DNA of 64,000 nt from Corynebacterium bouchesdurhonense (GCF_900078305.2 NZ_LT546027.1:124001-188000); one strand, 5' to 3'; positions 47,880 to 56,993 are shown, counted from the stretch's first letter. A program made the numbers and translations. The notes: generated by a model from the letters alone, not told the origin.

Positions 47880-48914
47880 CTAGTAGCGCACCGCGCCCGT
47901 GATCGGCATGGAGTTGTACGGGACAACCTGGATCGGAATGCCGTAGTCAGAGGAGTGGACCACCATGCCGTCGCCGATGTACATACCCACGTGGGTGGTG
48001 CCCGGGTAGTAGCCGATGATGTCACCCGGCTGCAGCTGGCTCAGCGGCACGGGAGTCCCGCCCGCGAGCTGGGCTTGTGAGGTGCGCGGGATGGCGATGC
48101 CGTTCTGCGCGTAGGCGTAGACCATGAGACCGGAGCAGTCGAAGGCGTCCGGGCCCGTGGCGCCCCATCCGTAGGGCTTGCCCAGCTGCGCCAGCGCGGC
48201 CGAGGTCACGCCGGTGGGGGCACCCGCGAGATTGACCGAGGCGAGGTCCACCGGGTGATCCTTGTTCACCCACCGCGCGTACTCGGCGTCGCTGAGGTTG
48301 TCCACGCGGGCCTCGAGGCTGCGCACCCGCGCGTCCAAGTTCTCGCGCTCGCGCTCCAGCTTGCCGCGCTTGGCGTCCAGGTCTGCGCGCTGCTGCTGTG
48401 CCTCGCCCACCGCGCGGGTGACCTCGGAGGTGCGGTGCTCCGCGTCCTTGCTGGCGGCGTCCAGATCCGAAATGGTGCGCTCCGCCTTGCGGCTCAGCGA
48501 ACCCAGGTACGCGGCGCGGTCAATGGCCGCCTGTGGGCTACCGGAGTCCAGCGTGTGCAGGAGCAGGTCGGAGTAGGAGTTGCGGTAGCGTGTCTGGGCA
48601 ATGCCGTCCACGTTCTCCTGGTAGCCGGAGCGCGCACCCTTCGCGCGTTCCGCGTCCCCGCGCGCGGTATCCGCCTGGCGGCTGAGGTCCCCGATCCGCG
48701 CCTCGGCGGCCGAGATCTCGTCCTCGAGGGTCTTAATCTCCTCCACCTTCGCGCTGGCTTGCTGCGAAACGGCGTCCAGCTCGGCAATCAGGTCATCCAC
48801 CTCGTCGGCGTGCGCCGCTGTGGGCACCACCGCGGGCGCCCCCGCCATCACAGCCGCGATTGCCGCTACGGCCGCCTTCGACCGCCCGCCCCGACGCACG
48901 GAATGCTTGCCCAT
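47880..48914 (-). CDS. NlpC/P60 peptidoglycan hydrolase with coiled-coil N-domain (RipC-like)
   Basis: 344-aa exported cell-wall hydrolase that would cleave stem peptides between D-Glu and meso-DAP. Sec-type signal (KAAVAAIAAVMAGAPAVVPTAAHA), then a long coiled-coil region (residues about 38-225: DDLIAELDAVSQQASAKVEE to VRSLEARVDNLSD) as in RipC, and the NlpC/P60 domain with catalytic Cys in GPDAFDCSGLMVYAYAQNG and His in GTTHVGMYIGDGMVVHS. The coiled coil usually holds the enzyme inactive until FtsEX binds. Upstream lies an MtrA-like direct repeat (48939-48954). Confidence 0.92.
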   Translation of the reverse strand: MGKHSVRRGGRSKAAVAAIAAVMAGAPAVVPTAAHADEVDDLIAELDAVSQQASAKVEEIKTLEDEISAAEARIGDLSRQADTARGDAERAKGARSGYQENVDGIAQTRYRNSYSDLLLHTLDSGSPQAAIDRAAYLGSLSRKAERTISDLDAASKDAEHRTSEVTRAVGEAQQQRADLDAKRGKLERERENLDARVRSLEARVDNLSDAEYARWVNKDHPVDLASVNLAGAPTGVTSAALAQLGKPYGWGATGPDAFDCSGLMVYAYAQNGIAIPRTSQAQLAGGTPVPLSQLQPGDIIGYYPGTTHVGMYIGDGMVVHSSDYGIPIQVVPYNSMPITGAVRY

Positions 48915-48938
48915 TTGCCGTCCCCTCTCGCGGAAACC

Positions 48939-48954
48939 TTTACAAAACCGTTAC
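48939..48954 (-). promoter_or_regulatory. MtrA-like direct repeat upstream of the RipC-like gene
   Basis: Minus strand GTAAC-GGTTTT-GTAAA, two RTAAM half-sites 11 nt apart, 25 nt upstream of the ATG. MtrA is known to control nlpC-type hydrolase genes in C. glutamicum through such repeats; the match is by eye. Confidence 0.4.
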
Positions 48955-49056
48955 CACTATAACCGCGCCGGACCCCGCGTCCAAGAGCGGAGCATGATGC
49001 TTTTCGACGCTCCCCCCAACCCCTTGAACTGCAGAGACACCTGTGACACCAGGGAC

Positions 49057-49085
49057 TGGAGTGCTGGAGTGCTGGAGTGCTGGAG
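49057..49085. repeat. 8-nt tandem repeat
   Basis: TGGAGTGC three times (49057-49080) plus TGGAG, in the gap between the two NlpC/P60 genes, just downstream of the terminator of the second. No coding role seen. Confidence 0.8.
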
Positions 49086-49100
49086 ACTGCCCAGATACGG

Positions 49101-49128
49101 AAAAAGCCCCGACCCTTGCGGGCGGGGC
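49101..49128 (-). terminator. Rho-independent terminator of the second NlpC/P60 gene
   Basis: Minus strand GCCCCGCCCGCAAGGGTCGGGGC followed by TTTTT, about 15 nt after the stop at 49143. Confidence 0.85.
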
Positions 49129-49142
49129 AGCATGCGGGCTCT

Positions 49143-49901
49143 TTAGTAGAAGCGGAACGCGGAGTAGACCGGCATCATGTGCAGCGGACGCTCACCGACC
49201 GGGATACCGGAGTTCAGAGCATCGATGATCATGCCGTTACCCGCGTAGATGGCCACGTGGGACGCGCCGGAGTAGTACGCCACGATATCGCCGGGCTGCA
49301 GGTCGTCGAGGGAGACCGGGCGGCCAGCGGCGGCCTGGGCCTGCGAGGTGCGCGGGATGGAAATGCCAGCCTGCGAGTAGACCCAGGAGGTGAAGCCGGA
49401 GCAGTCGAAGGCGTTGGGGCCCGCGGCACCGTACACGTACGGAGAGCCGATCTTGCTGCGCGCGATGTCCACGATCTGCTGGCCCTTGGACACCTGCGGC
49501 GCCGGGGCGGGAGCAGCGTACTGCTGCGCGGGGGCGGCAGGGGCGGCCGCCGGGGCTGCCTGCGCCTGAGCGCGGTCAAGGAAGGCGTTGAAGCTCGGGA
49601 CGTTCGCCACACCCGGCAGGGTGCGGGCCGCGGCGATTGCGGACTGGACGTCGCCACCAGCGGCCTGGCCAGCGAGGGACGGGATCCACTGCTCGATGCC
49701 CGGAACCGATGCGATACCCGGCACGTTCTCGATCCCCGGAACCTCGGCAGCGATCGGCGTGTTCGGAACGCGGACCTGGGCCGCCTCGGCGGCGGGTATC
49801 ATCATGGTTGCGCCAGCCACAGCTGCGGTAGCCGCCGCGACGGTGCGGACGGCGGTGTGGGTCTCTTGGCGACGGTGCTTAGCCACGAAAGGGTTCTCCA
49901 T
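49143..49901 (-). CDS. NlpC/P60 family cell-wall hydrolase under c-di-AMP riboswitch control
   Basis: 252-aa secreted endopeptidase. Signal region VRTVAAATAAVAGATMMIPA ending AEA, then repeats of VPGI (EVPGIENVPGIASVPGIEQW), a Pro/Ala linker, and an NlpC/P60 domain: SPYVYGAAGPNAFDCSGFTS (catalytic Cys), PGDIVAYYSGASHVAIYAGN (His). It has no coiled coil, unlike its neighbour, so it resembles C. glutamicum cg2402-type proteins. The 5' leader contains a ydaO-type riboswitch (49912-50090) and an MtrA-like repeat, implying control by turgor/c-di-AMP and by MtrAB. Its terminator is at 49101-49128. Confidence 0.92.
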   Translation of the reverse strand: MENPFVAKHRRQETHTAVRTVAAATAAVAGATMMIPAAEAAQVRVPNTPIAAEVPGIENVPGIASVPGIEQWIPSLAGQAAGGDVQSAIAAARTLPGVANVPSFNAFLDRAQAQAAPAAAPAAPAQQYAAPAPAPQVSKGQQIVDIARSKIGSPYVYGAAGPNAFDCSGFTSWVYSQAGISIPRTSQAQAAAGRPVSLDDLQPGDIVAYYSGASHVAIYAGNGMIIDALNSGIPVGERPLHMMPVYSAFRFY

Positions 49902-49911
49902 ATCTTCTCTG

Positions 49912-50090
49912 TGCCTACCGGGTTAGCTGACGGGTTGGGCCTGAGAATCGGCCCTGGCCGGCTCCGTACCGCGCAGAGGCGGTACCCTTGCTGCCATTCA
50001 CCCCAGGGGCTGGAAGCCTCGCGCTTCCTCGTGGTGGGCCCCCGGCTTCCGCCTCCCCCCGCAGCCGCGGAGAGATTTGGAACTCGGCGT
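49912..50090 (-). promoter_or_regulatory. c-di-AMP riboswitch (ydaO/yuaA type)
   Basis: Minus-strand leader carries the conserved ydaO core: CGCCGAGTTCC near its 5' end, GGAGGCGGAAGCC, GGGGTGAATGGCAGCAAGGG, paired GGTACCGCC/GCGGTACGG, CCGATTCTCAGGCCC, and the 3' signature CGTCAGCTAACCCGGTAGGC just before the start codon. In Actinobacteria this riboswitch class typically precedes NlpC/P60 and Rpf-type cell-wall hydrolase genes and is an OFF switch for c-di-AMP. Confidence 0.88.
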
Positions 50091-50184
50091 TATATGTTCG
50101 GTTTTCGTACTTTGCAGCGACCCCGTCGCCGCAATGTCTCGAACAGATTACGAAACGGCAACGGTCATGTCCAACAGCCACGCT

Positions 50185-50200
50185 GTTATTGAACCGTTAT
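50185..50200 (-). promoter_or_regulatory. MtrA-like direct repeat upstream of the riboswitch
   Basis: Minus strand ATAAC-GGTTCA-ATAAC: two half-sites 11 nt apart, same geometry as 48939-48954 upstream of the neighbouring hydrolase gene. Confidence 0.4.
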
Positions 50201-50466
50201 TTTTTCCGCAGCCGCGTTCGGGGGCCGCTGGGGCCGTTTGGGGCCCGGGTCGCGCTCCCGGTTCCCCGGGCCCAATGACCGCGCTGGGCTGGCCCGATAA
50301 GCTTCGCTATCAAGTTGTTGTGGCTGCTTGATGATGCGTCACACTCCGTTCCGTGCGAACCGTGTGATCTGTGACACGCACACGCGCGCCGAGCACCGTG
50401 AGCCCCCTCCGCCCCACCTTTCCCACGCTCTTGACGCGCGTGAAGGGCTAACTCACCCCTTGTTCA

Positions 50467-50555
50467 CAAACAGGCATATTCGCGGAAGGGCCCGAGGCCG
50501 CCAAATAGGCATAACCGCAGGTCAGATTTTCTGGCAGACCAATATGCCTGTTTGG
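50467..50555. repeat. Three-copy CCAAAYAGGCATA repeat forming a 14-bp inverted repeat
   Basis: CAAACAGGCATATT (50467-50480) and its exact reverse complement AATATGCCTGTTTG (50541-50554), 60 nt apart; a third, direct copy CCAAATAGGCATAAC lies at 50501-50515. Could fold as a hairpin or act as an iterated protein-binding site. Not linked to a recognised element. Confidence 0.7.
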
Positions 50556-50588
50556 AGGCGCCGCACCGTCCCTACGCCGCGCATAGCG

Positions 50589-50603
50589 TTCCGCCGGGCG
50601 GAA
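50589..50603. repeat. Solitary copy of the TTCCGCCGGGCGGAA palindrome
   Basis: Identical to the palindromes at 14596 and 14636; here a single unit without a partner 40 nt away. Confidence 0.8.
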
Positions 50604-50625
50604 ACCAACTCCGCGTATAGATACG

Positions 50626-50657
50626 AAAAGAGCCCCTCCCGGACGGGAAGGGCTCTT
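50626..50657 (-). terminator. Terminator of the qcrCAB operon
   Basis: Minus strand hairpin AAGAGCCCTTCCCG/CGGGAGGGGCTCTT followed by TTTT, 14 nt after the qcrB stop. Confidence 0.85.
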
Positions 50658-50670
50658 CGGGCGAAGCGGT

Positions 50671-52296
50671 TTAGTCGCGCGGCGTGGCGTCGCGGTCGCT
50701 GTGCTGCTTCGTCTCCTCGAGGCGGCGCAGGGTCTCCACCTCTTCGTGGTGGTGCTCGTCGGCGGCGTCGCGGACGCGCTCGGTCACGGCGAGGTCTGCC
50801 GGGCCGAAGGTACCGACGGTCTCAGAGTCAGCGAAGCCGAGCTGGTTGAGCTGCTTCGGCACCGGCGCGCCACCGTACTCCAGCGGGACAGCGTGGCCGT
50901 GCTCGTCGACGGGGCCGAGCGGCTGGTGGATCTCCACGAAGGCGCCGTTCGGCAGCTTCTTAATCACACCGGTCTCGATGCCGTGCTCCAGCACCTCGCG
51001 GTCGGAGCGCTGAAGGCCAACGCAGATGCGGTAGGTGATGAAGTACGCCAGCGGCGGAAGGATGATCAGACCGATGCGCCCGAACCAGGTCATCGCGTTC
51101 AGCGAGATCTGGAAGAAGTGGGCTACGTGGTCGTTACCACCCGAGATGGTCAGCAGCAGGAAGAACACGACACCCATAACACCCAGGCCGGTACGGGCCG
51201 GGACGTCGCGCGGACGCTGCAGCAGGTTGTGGTGGGCGTCGTCGCCGGTGACAGCCTTCTCGATGAAGGGGTAGGTGATCAGCAGGATCACCATGACCAG
51301 AGCCATCAGGGCCACCCAGAAGGCACCCGGGATGGTGTACCGGCCGAGGTAGAGCTCCCATGCCGGCATGACACGGGCGGCACCGTCAGTCCACAGCATG
51401 TAGATATCCGGCTGGGAACCAGCGGAAACCTGGGACGGGTTGTAGGGGCCGAGGTTCCAGATCGCGTTGATCGTGGTCAAACCGGCCATGAGGGCCAGCA
51501 CGCCGAAGACGATCATCATGAAGCCGATGGCCTTGACGGCGAAGACCGGGAGGATGCGGATGCCGATGACGTTGTTCTCAGTACGGCCCGGGCCCGGGAA
51601 CTGGGTGTGCTTCTGGAACCAAACGAGGATCAGGTGAGCGGCAACCAGGGCGAGGATGATGCCCGGCAGAACCAGCACGTGCAGGATGTAGAAGCGGTCA
51701 AGCATCAGGTCAGACGGGAAGTCACCGCCGAACAGCGCCCAGTGGATCCAGGTACCGATGATCGGCACGGACAGGATGATGGCGGACATGATGCGCAGGC
51801 CCACGCCGGAGAGCAGGTCGTCCGGCAGCGAGTAGCCCATGAAGCCCTCGATCATGCCGAGCAGGATCAGGGTGACACCGATGACCCAGTTGGCCTCACG
51901 CGGGCGGCGGAACGCACCGGTGAAGAAGATGCGCAGCATGTGGGCGAACATCGCCATCATGAACATCAGCGCGGCCCAGTGGTGCATCTGGCGGACGAAG
52001 AGGCCGCCGCGCACGTCGTAGGAAATGTCGAGCGCCGTCGCGTACGCGCGGGACATTTCGACGCCGTTGAGTGGCAGGTACGCACCGTCGTAGATCACCT
52101 TGGTGATGGACGGGTCGAAGAACAGGGCAAGGTACGTGCCCGTAAGCAGCAGGATGATGAAGCTGTACAGGGCCATCTCACCGAGCATGAAGGACCAGTG
52201 GCTCGGGAAGACCTTGTTTAGCTGGGGCCGGAGGAACCCGGCGCCAGAGAAGCGCGAATCAGCGTTGTCCGCGGCTTTTGCGAGTTTAGTGCTCAT
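50671..52296 (-). CDS. qcrB: Cytochrome bc1 complex cytochrome b subunit
   Basis: Membrane subunit of the menaquinol:cytochrome c reductase, part of the bcc-aa3 supercomplex. 541 aa, eight or more membrane segments; haem ligand helix [20 protein letters not shown] and [40 protein letters not shown], and the Qo-site region with [21 protein letters not shown] long cytoplasmic C-terminus (about 120 residues, charged) is typical of actinobacterial QcrB. The ATG overlaps the qcrA stop by one base (TAATG). Confidence 0.96.
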   Translation of the reverse strand: MSTKLAKAADNADSRFSGAGFLRPQLNKVFPSHWSFMLGEMALYSFIILLLTGTYLALFFDPSITKVIYDGAYLPLNGVEMSRAYATALDISYDVRGGLFVRQMHHWAALMFMMAMFAHMLRIFFTGAFRRPREANWVIGVTLILLGMIEGFMGYSLPDDLLSGVGLRIMSAIILSVPIIGTWIHWALFGGDFPSDLMLDRFYILHVLVLPGIILALVAAHLILVWFQKHTQFPGPGRTENNVIGIRILPVFAVKAIGFMMIVFGVLALMAGLTTINAIWNLGPYNPSQVSAGSQPDIYMLWTDGAARVMPAWELYLGRYTIPGAFWVALMALVMVILLITYPFIEKAVTGDDAHHNLLQRPRDVPARTGLGVMGVVFFLLLTISGGNDHVAHFFQISLNAMTWFGRIGLIILPPLAYFITYRICVGLQRSDREVLEHGIETGVIKKLPNGAFVEIHQPLGPVDEHGHAVPLEYGGAPVPKQLNQLGFADSETVGTFGPADLAVTERVRDAADEHHHEEVETLRRLEETKQHSDRDATPRD

Positions 52297-53516
52297 TAGG
52301 ACTGACGCTCCCAGAATGCCGGGCCGACGGGCTCAATGAAGTTGCCGTTGGCGATGAGGTAACCTTCTTCGTCAATTGTCACCGGCAGCTGCGGCAGCGC
52401 GCGGGCGGCCGGGCCGAAGATCGGCTTACCGCTCTGCAGCGCGTCGAACTGCGACTGGTGGCAAGGGCACAGGATGCGGTTGGTCTGAGCCTCGTAAAGC
52501 GAGGTCGGGCAACCGATGTGGGTGCAGATCTTCGAGTAGGCGTAGTAGTCGCCGTAGTGGAAGTCCTCTTGCCCCTCGCGCTCCACTACCCGCTTAGCGT
52601 CCTGCGAGCGCAGGCGGATCAGCATCACGGCGTTGCGCGGGCCGTGGATGGAGTGCATGTGGTGCTCGTAGACGTCGCGCTCCTTGTCGTACTTGTCGCC
52701 GTCGTTGACGTCCTCCTCGTACAGCGGGAAGACCGTCTCCATCGCGGCAGCGGCAAGATCCTCGGGGCGCATACGCACCAGGCGGGACACACCTGCGGTG
52801 GTGTAGTGCTCGCCGGTGACGCCAGCGTGACGTTCGGCAATCGCGCCGGTGTCGCGGCCCAGGTAGACCTTCACACCCTTGTCCTGGATGGTCCAGCCCT
52901 GGGTCCACAGGGTGCCGTCACCGTGGTAGTCCAGCTCGTGGCGCGGCTTCCACGGGTTCTTGATCAGGCCGCCGAGCGGCGCAATGACAACCAAGCCGGC
53001 AAGCACGCCGGCGGTGCCCAGCAGGCCCTTCATGGCCTTGCGGCGGCCAAGGGTGGAGGTCTCCCACGCGTCGTTCAGCAGCGCGGTGGTCGTGCGGCGG
53101 TCCAGCTCGGAGGAGCGGCCGTCGTGACGACGCTGCACGGAAATCTCCTCCGGGATGAACTTCTTCACGTACTGGATCACGGCGATGCCGAGCGAGGCGA
53201 AGCTCAGCGCCGCGGTGAGGCCCAGCAGCGGGGTGTACAGGGTGTACACCCACAGGTCTTCGTCGCCGTGGAACTTCGGCTCCCACGGCCAGAACAGGTA
53301 GACGCCCAGGAAGGCGATCGCGGCGAGCACGGAGATGACCAACCACGTGGTGATCCCGGCGGCGGCACTCTTCTCACGCGGGTCGCCCTCGACCGGGAAG
53401 CGCTCCTTGCGGTACGCCACCGTCACGTCGTCGAGCTCGGTGCCCAGCGCCGCGAGCTCCGCATTGCTCATGCGGTCGAGCTCCTCGGTTGTGTAATTCT
53501 TCTTCACATCACTCAT
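52296..53516 (-). CDS. qcrA: Cytochrome bc1 complex Rieske iron-sulfur subunit
   Basis: 406-aa Rieske protein with three N-terminal membrane segments (typical of actinobacterial QcrA): [40 protein letters not shown] and a third near [20 protein letters not shown]. The 2Fe-2S cluster motifs are [12 protein letters not shown] and CPCHQSQFD in the C-terminal domain. The start ATG 53516 overlaps the qcrC stop (ATGA). Confidence 0.96.
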   Translation of the reverse strand: MSDVKKNYTTEELDRMSNAELAALGTELDDVTVAYRKERFPVEGDPREKSAAAGITTWLVISVLAAIAFLGVYLFWPWEPKFHGDEDLWVYTLYTPLLGLTAALSFASLGIAVIQYVKKFIPEEISVQRRHDGRSSELDRRTTTALLNDAWETSTLGRRKAMKGLLGTAGVLAGLVVIAPLGGLIKNPWKPRHELDYHGDGTLWTQGWTIQDKGVKVYLGRDTGAIAERHAGVTGEHYTTAGVSRLVRMRPEDLAAAAMETVFPLYEEDVNDGDKYDKERDVYEHHMHSIHGPRNAVMLIRLRSQDAKRVVEREGQEDFHYGDYYAYSKICTHIGCPTSLYEAQTNRILCPCHQSQFDALQSGKPIFGPAARALPQLPVTIDEEGYLIANGNFIEPVGPAFWERQS

Positions 53517-54364
53517 GAGCGGGATCCAATCCAAATAGCAGCGGCGGCCACGAGGGTCACACCGATCATCCACATAGCCATGCCTTCAGACACCGGGCCG
53601 AGGCCGCCGAGGCCCCAGCCGCCCGGGCTCGGAGTCTCCTTGGTCGACTTGATAAAGGCGATGATGTCCTTCTTCTCGTCGGCCGTGAGCTGACGGTCGG
53701 AGAACTTCGGCATGTTCTGCGGGCCGGTCAGCATCGCCTGGTAGATCTCCTGCTCGTTGGCGGGATCGAGCACCGGGGCGTACTTACCGGAGGACAGCGC
53801 GCCACCGCGGCCGGTGAAGCTGTGGCAGGAAGCGCAGTTCAGGCGGAAGAGCTCGCCGCCGCGAGCGACGTCCTCGGCCTGGATCTGGCCGTCGAAGTTC
53901 TTGCCGCGCAGCGACTCCATTGCAAGCGAGCCGTCGGGGTTGTACACGAGCTCCGGGCCGCCACCGTTCGCCGCGACGTAGGCGGCGAGGGCCAGGGCCT
54001 GGGACTCGGTGTAGCGCGGGCGCTTGCGCTCGGCCTGCGCGTCGTTGGACATCATCGGCATGCGGCCGGAGTTGACCTGGAAGTAGACGGCACCTTCGCC
54101 GGTACCGATCAGCGACGGGCCGCGGTCCTCCACGCCCTGCAGGTTGGCGCCGTGGCAGGTGATGCAGGCAACGTCATAAATATCTTTGCCCTCCTGCACG
54201 AGGGCCTGCTCGTCGCGCTGGGCGGTAGCCACCTGGGCGTTCGGCGTCAGCGCCGTAGCCAGGAAACCGGCGCCGGTCAGACCGAGACCAAGGGCCGCTG
54301 CCCCAGCGACGGTGCGCTGCGTCTTGCGGCGGCTCCGCGTCTTCTTGGGTTTGTTTTCCATCAT
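53513..54364 (-). CDS. qcrC: Diheme cytochrome c subunit of the bcc complex
   Basis: 283-aa membrane-anchored cytochrome cc. Two haem-binding motifs, [20 protein letters not shown] and [14 protein letters not shown], each followed by a Met-containing segment ([10 protein letters not shown] and NMPKFSDRQ). An N-terminal hydrophobic anchor ([20 protein letters not shown]) and a C-terminal one ([20 protein letters not shown]) hold it in the membrane; it replaces a soluble cytochrome c by donating directly to CtaC. ATG at 54364, or the adjacent ATG 54361, with AAAAGGG upstream. 66 nt after ctaE. Confidence 0.95.
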   Translation of the reverse strand: MMENKPKKTRSRRKTQRTVAGAAALGLGLTGAGFLATALTPNAQVATAQRDEQALVQEGKDIYDVACITCHGANLQGVEDRGPSLIGTGEGAVYFQVNSGRMPMMSNDAQAERKRPRYTESQALALAAYVAANGGGPELVYNPDGSLAMESLRGKNFDGQIQAEDVARGGELFRLNCASCHSFTGRGGALSSGKYAPVLDPANEQEIYQAMLTGPQNMPKFSDRQLTADEKKDIIAFIKSTKETPSPGGWGLGGLGPVSEGMAMWMIGVTLVAAAAIWIGSRS

Positions 54365-54430
54365 GTTCCCTTTTGACAACTTTTCAGTACTACGTCTTTA
54401 CGGTGTCTTTGCGGTGTCTTTTACAGCGCT

Positions 54431-55051
54431 CTACTGCACCACGTACAGCGTGATGAACACGCCGACCCACACAACGTCGACGAAGTGCCAGTAGTACGAG
54501 GTGGCCATCGCCGCGGTCGCCTGCGCCGGCGTGAACTTGGACTTGGACACGCGCAGCAGCACCACGATGAAGGCGAGGATGCCCGCGGTCACGTGCGCCA
54601 TGTGGAAGCCGGTGATGATGTAGAACACCGAGCCGTAGACGCTGGACTGCACGGTCACGCCCTCGGAGATCAGCTCGGACCACTCGAACGCGACGAGACC
54701 GAGGAAGATCACGCCCATCACGATGGTGATGGTGAACCACTTACGCAGGCCGAACACGTCGCCGCGCTCCGCCGCGAACACACCCATCTGGGAGGTCACG
54801 GAGGAGGACAGCAGCAGCACCGTGATCACCAGGCCGGAAACGAGGCTCAGGTTCGAGGTCTGGGTGTCCCAGTTGCCAGCAGCGAGGCCGTTCGCGCGCG
54901 ACGTGAAGTACATCGCGAACAAACCGGCGAAGAACATCAACTCTTGGGCGAGGAAGGCGATGGTGCCGACGCTGACGATGTTGGGTCGGTTCAGCGCGGC
55001 GACGCGATCCTGTGGTGTCGCCATACTTTGGTTAGAAATTGCGGTCGTCAC
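54431..55051 (-). CDS. ctaE: Cytochrome c oxidase subunit III
   Basis: 206-aa membrane protein with five segments, subunit of the aa3 oxidase. Conserved blocks are FLAQELMFFAGLFAMYFTSR, GVFYIITGFHMAHVTAGIL-type HMAHVTAGILAFIVVLLRVS and YYWHFVDVVWVGVFITLYVV. I chose GTG 55051 (start MTTAISNQSMATPQDRVAAL) as in other corynebacteria; the ATG nine codons on (55024) is an alternative. The gene is separated from ctaF by 398 nt, so it probably has its own promoter together with qcrCAB. Confidence 0.93.
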   Translation of the reverse strand: MTTAISNQSMATPQDRVAALNRPNIVSVGTIAFLAQELMFFAGLFAMYFTSRANGLAAGNWDTQTSNLSLVSGLVITVLLLSSSVTSQMGVFAAERGDVFGLRKWFTITIVMGVIFLGLVAFEWSELISEGVTVQSSVYGSVFYIITGFHMAHVTAGILAFIVVLLRVSKSKFTPAQATAAMATSYYWHFVDVVWVGVFITLYVVQ

Positions 55052-55449
55052 GCATGCGATTATTCCCCCTCCGCACCGTAAAGTCACCTCGATTACCCCC
55101 AAAATTTTTCTGAGGGTGCGCCCGCAACCAGCCATTTTTGAGCTTTTGCTTGTCGACGAAAACTTTTTCACGAACGCGGGAACTTTTCCGCCCCACCATC
55201 CGACCGCCATCGGCGCAGGTTAACTGCCGGGCCGGCGGCGGCGCACCTCCGGTACAGCGCACTTCCCCGCCGCAACCCAGTTCCCCGTTGTGTCCGATCT
55301 CACATCGGCCGACAGGGTGGAACCGCGGCTCGCCAACTTTCGTATGACCCCCGGGATAGGGTGTGGCTGTGGCGTCGATAAGCAAAAGCCCCGCACCCAG
55401 AAGGATGCGGGGCAGGCACTGCCCGCGAAGGCGGCGGGCGAGCGAGCGG
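55052..55449. other. 398-nt region between ctaF and ctaE
   Basis: No gene seen. Holds the presumed ctaE-qcrCAB promoter region on the minus strand, two copies of the recurrent 11-mer (55148-55158 plus; 55373-55383 minus), and the ctaF terminator (55384-55413). A weak A/T-rich stretch lies at 55110-55185. Confidence 0.5.
55384..55413 (-). terminator. Terminator after ctaF
   Basis: Minus strand GCCCCGCA-TCCTTCTGGG-TGCGGGGC then TTTTGCTTATCGACG: a strong stem whose T-run runs straight into a copy of the recurrent GCTTNYCGACG word. Confidence 0.85.
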
Positions 55450-55881
55450 CTAGTGCTTCTCGCGGGGGATGCCGTACTGCAGGTTCAGCTGCGTGGTGGT
55501 CCAGATCAGGAAGACCGCGCCGAAGGCGACCAGCCAGAGCTGGTAGAAGGCGATACCCAAGCCGAGGAAGAAGACCGCGCCGGCCATTGCGAACGGCCAG
55601 ATGGAGCTCGGGGAGAAGAAGCCGAGCACGCCTGCGCCGTCCTCGATCTCCGCCTCTTCCCAGTCCTCCGGGACGATATCCATGCGGCGCTCGGTGAAAT
55701 CGAGGTAAACACCGAGCATGAACGCCATCGCGGTGGCAAGCACCAGCGCCACAGCGCCGATCCACTCGAGGCCGAACAGCCACGCGTCCTCACCAACCCA
55801 GGAAGTGGCGATGATGTAGAACACGGCCATCAGGGCGAGGAAGGTACCGATTGCGTAGAAGACTCTTGCGCCAGTTCCCAT
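55450..55881 (-). CDS. ctaF: Cytochrome c oxidase subunit IV (CtaF, actinobacterial)
   Basis: 143-aa small subunit specific to actinobacterial aa3 oxidases. Four membrane segments (VFYAIGTFLALMAVFYIIAT, WIGAVALVLATAMAFMLGVY, SIWPFAMAGAVFFLGLGIAF, LWLVAFGAVFLIWTTTQLNL) with an acidic loop (DWEEAEIEDGAGV) between the second and third. 17 nt downstream of ctaC, so co-transcribed. Confidence 0.95.
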   Translation of the reverse strand: MGTGARVFYAIGTFLALMAVFYIIATSWVGEDAWLFGLEWIGAVALVLATAMAFMLGVYLDFTERRMDIVPEDWEEAEIEDGAGVLGFFSPSSIWPFAMAGAVFFLGLGIAFYQLWLVAFGAVFLIWTTTQLNLQYGIPREKH

Positions 55882-55898
55882 TGTTCTGCACTCTCTTT

Positions 55899-56993
55899 CT
55901 AAACGGTGGCGTTCGGCTCGTTGACGTTCTCACCGTCGCGCGTACCGACGCGGTCGGTTACGAACGGGTGGGTGGAGGTTGCGTACGGCTCCTCGCCGAT
56001 TGCCTTCAGCGCCTCGGAGTTCGGGGCCTGCGGGTTCTCGGTGCGGAACTGGATGTAGTCACGGAACTGATCCGGGGTCACTGCGCGGACCTCGAAGTTC
56101 ATCATGGAGTGGTAGGTGCCGCACATCTCGGCGCAGCGGCCGACGAAGGCGCCGGTTTTCTCGATCTTCTCGATCTGGAACCTGCGCTGCTGCTGGTTGT
56201 TCTCCGGGTGGGCGTACACGTCGCGCTTGAAGAGGAACTCCGGAACCCAGAACGCGTGGTTCACGTCGGCGGAGGCGAGACGGAACTCGATCGGCGTGTC
56301 CGTCGGCAGCACCAGCACCGGGATCTCCTCGGTCGAGCCCATGGTCTCGATCTCGTTGAAGTTCAGGTAAGACAGGTCACCCTCGGAGTAACCGTGGATC
56401 GGGTTCGCGTTGTGCGCGTCCTCGGGGTCGTACTTCGTCTTGTCGGCGAGCGCCTGGCGCTCGGCATCGGCACCGTCGTAGTCCGCGCCGGTACCGGTCA
56501 GGTCGCCGTCAACCTTGGCGTAGCCGAACTTCCAGTTCCACTGGTAGCCGGTCACGTCGACCGTCACCTTCGGGTCCTTGTCCAGCGCGGTGGTCTGCGT
56601 CTGCGCCTGAACGGTGAAGAAGAACAGGGTCATCACGATGATGATCGGCAGGATGGTCAGACCCAGCTCGAGCGGGACGTTGTACTGCAGCTGCTTCGGA
56701 AACTCGCCGGCACCTTCCTTGGCACGCTTCTTGTCGTTCCACTTGAAGATAACGGTGAGGAACAGGCCCCACATGATGATGCCGATGATCCAAGCGGCAA
56801 CCCAAGTCCATACCCAGAAGTTGTACAACTGGGTGCCCTCCGGGGTGATCGGGTCCGGCCAGCCCATGTCGAGGACCTTTGCCAGGCCCTCCGGGGGCGC
56901 CACCTCACAGCCGGTCAGTGCCATGCCGCCAAGAAGCAGGGCACCAGCGGCTCCCGCTTTCCTGGACCAGCCGCGGCTCTTTCGCTTATCCAC
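55899..56993 (-). CDS. ctaC: Cytochrome c oxidase subunit II (CuA)
   Basis: 364-aa lipoprotein-type subunit that receives electrons from QcrC. Signal with lipobox (LLLGGMALTGC), two membrane helices (VWTWVAAWIIGIIMWGLFLT and LGLTILPIIIVMTLFFFTVQ), and a cupredoxin domain with the CuA ligands in VNHAFWVPEF and GRCAEMCGTYHSMMNFEVRA. An insertion of about 60 acidic residues (DGADAERQALADKTKYDPED and neighbours) is typical of actinobacterial CtaC and binds QcrC. GTG 56993 chosen, with GGAAGG 8 nt upstream. Confidence 0.95.
   Translation of the reverse strand: MDKRKSRGWSRKAGAAGALLLGGMALTGCEVAPPEGLAKVLDMGWPDPITPEGTQLYNFWVWTWVAAWIIGIIMWGLFLTVIFKWNDKKRAKEGAGEFPKQLQYNVPLELGLTILPIIIVMTLFFFTVQAQTQTTALDKDPKVTVDVTGYQWNWKFGYAKVDGDLTGTGADYDGADAERQALADKTKYDPEDAHNANPIHGYSEGDLSYLNFNEIETMGSTEEIPVLVLPTDTPIEFRLASADVNHAFWVPEFLFKRDVYAHPENNQQQRRFQIEKIEKTGAFVGRCAEMCGTYHSMMNFEVRAVTPDQFRDYIQFRTENPQAPNSEALKAIGEEPYATSTHPFVTDRVGTRDGENVNEPNATV

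Larger units (their letters stand above)
49902..50670. other. 769-nt intergenic region between NlpC/P60 gene and qcrB
   Basis: No convincing gene. From left: c-di-AMP riboswitch (49912-50090), MtrA-like repeat (50185-50200), a stretch to about 50460 in which I see nothing clear, a three-copy AGGCATA repeat with a 14-bp inverted repeat (50467-50555), one TTCCGCCGGGCGGAA palindrome (50589-50603) and the qcrB terminator (50626-50657). Confidence 0.6.

Noticed and set aside
50328-50849. Plus-strand frame of 173 codons in the gap before qcrB
   Set aside because: Runs through the palindrome and the qcrB terminator and into qcrB antisense; Arg-rich, no ribosome site or domain.
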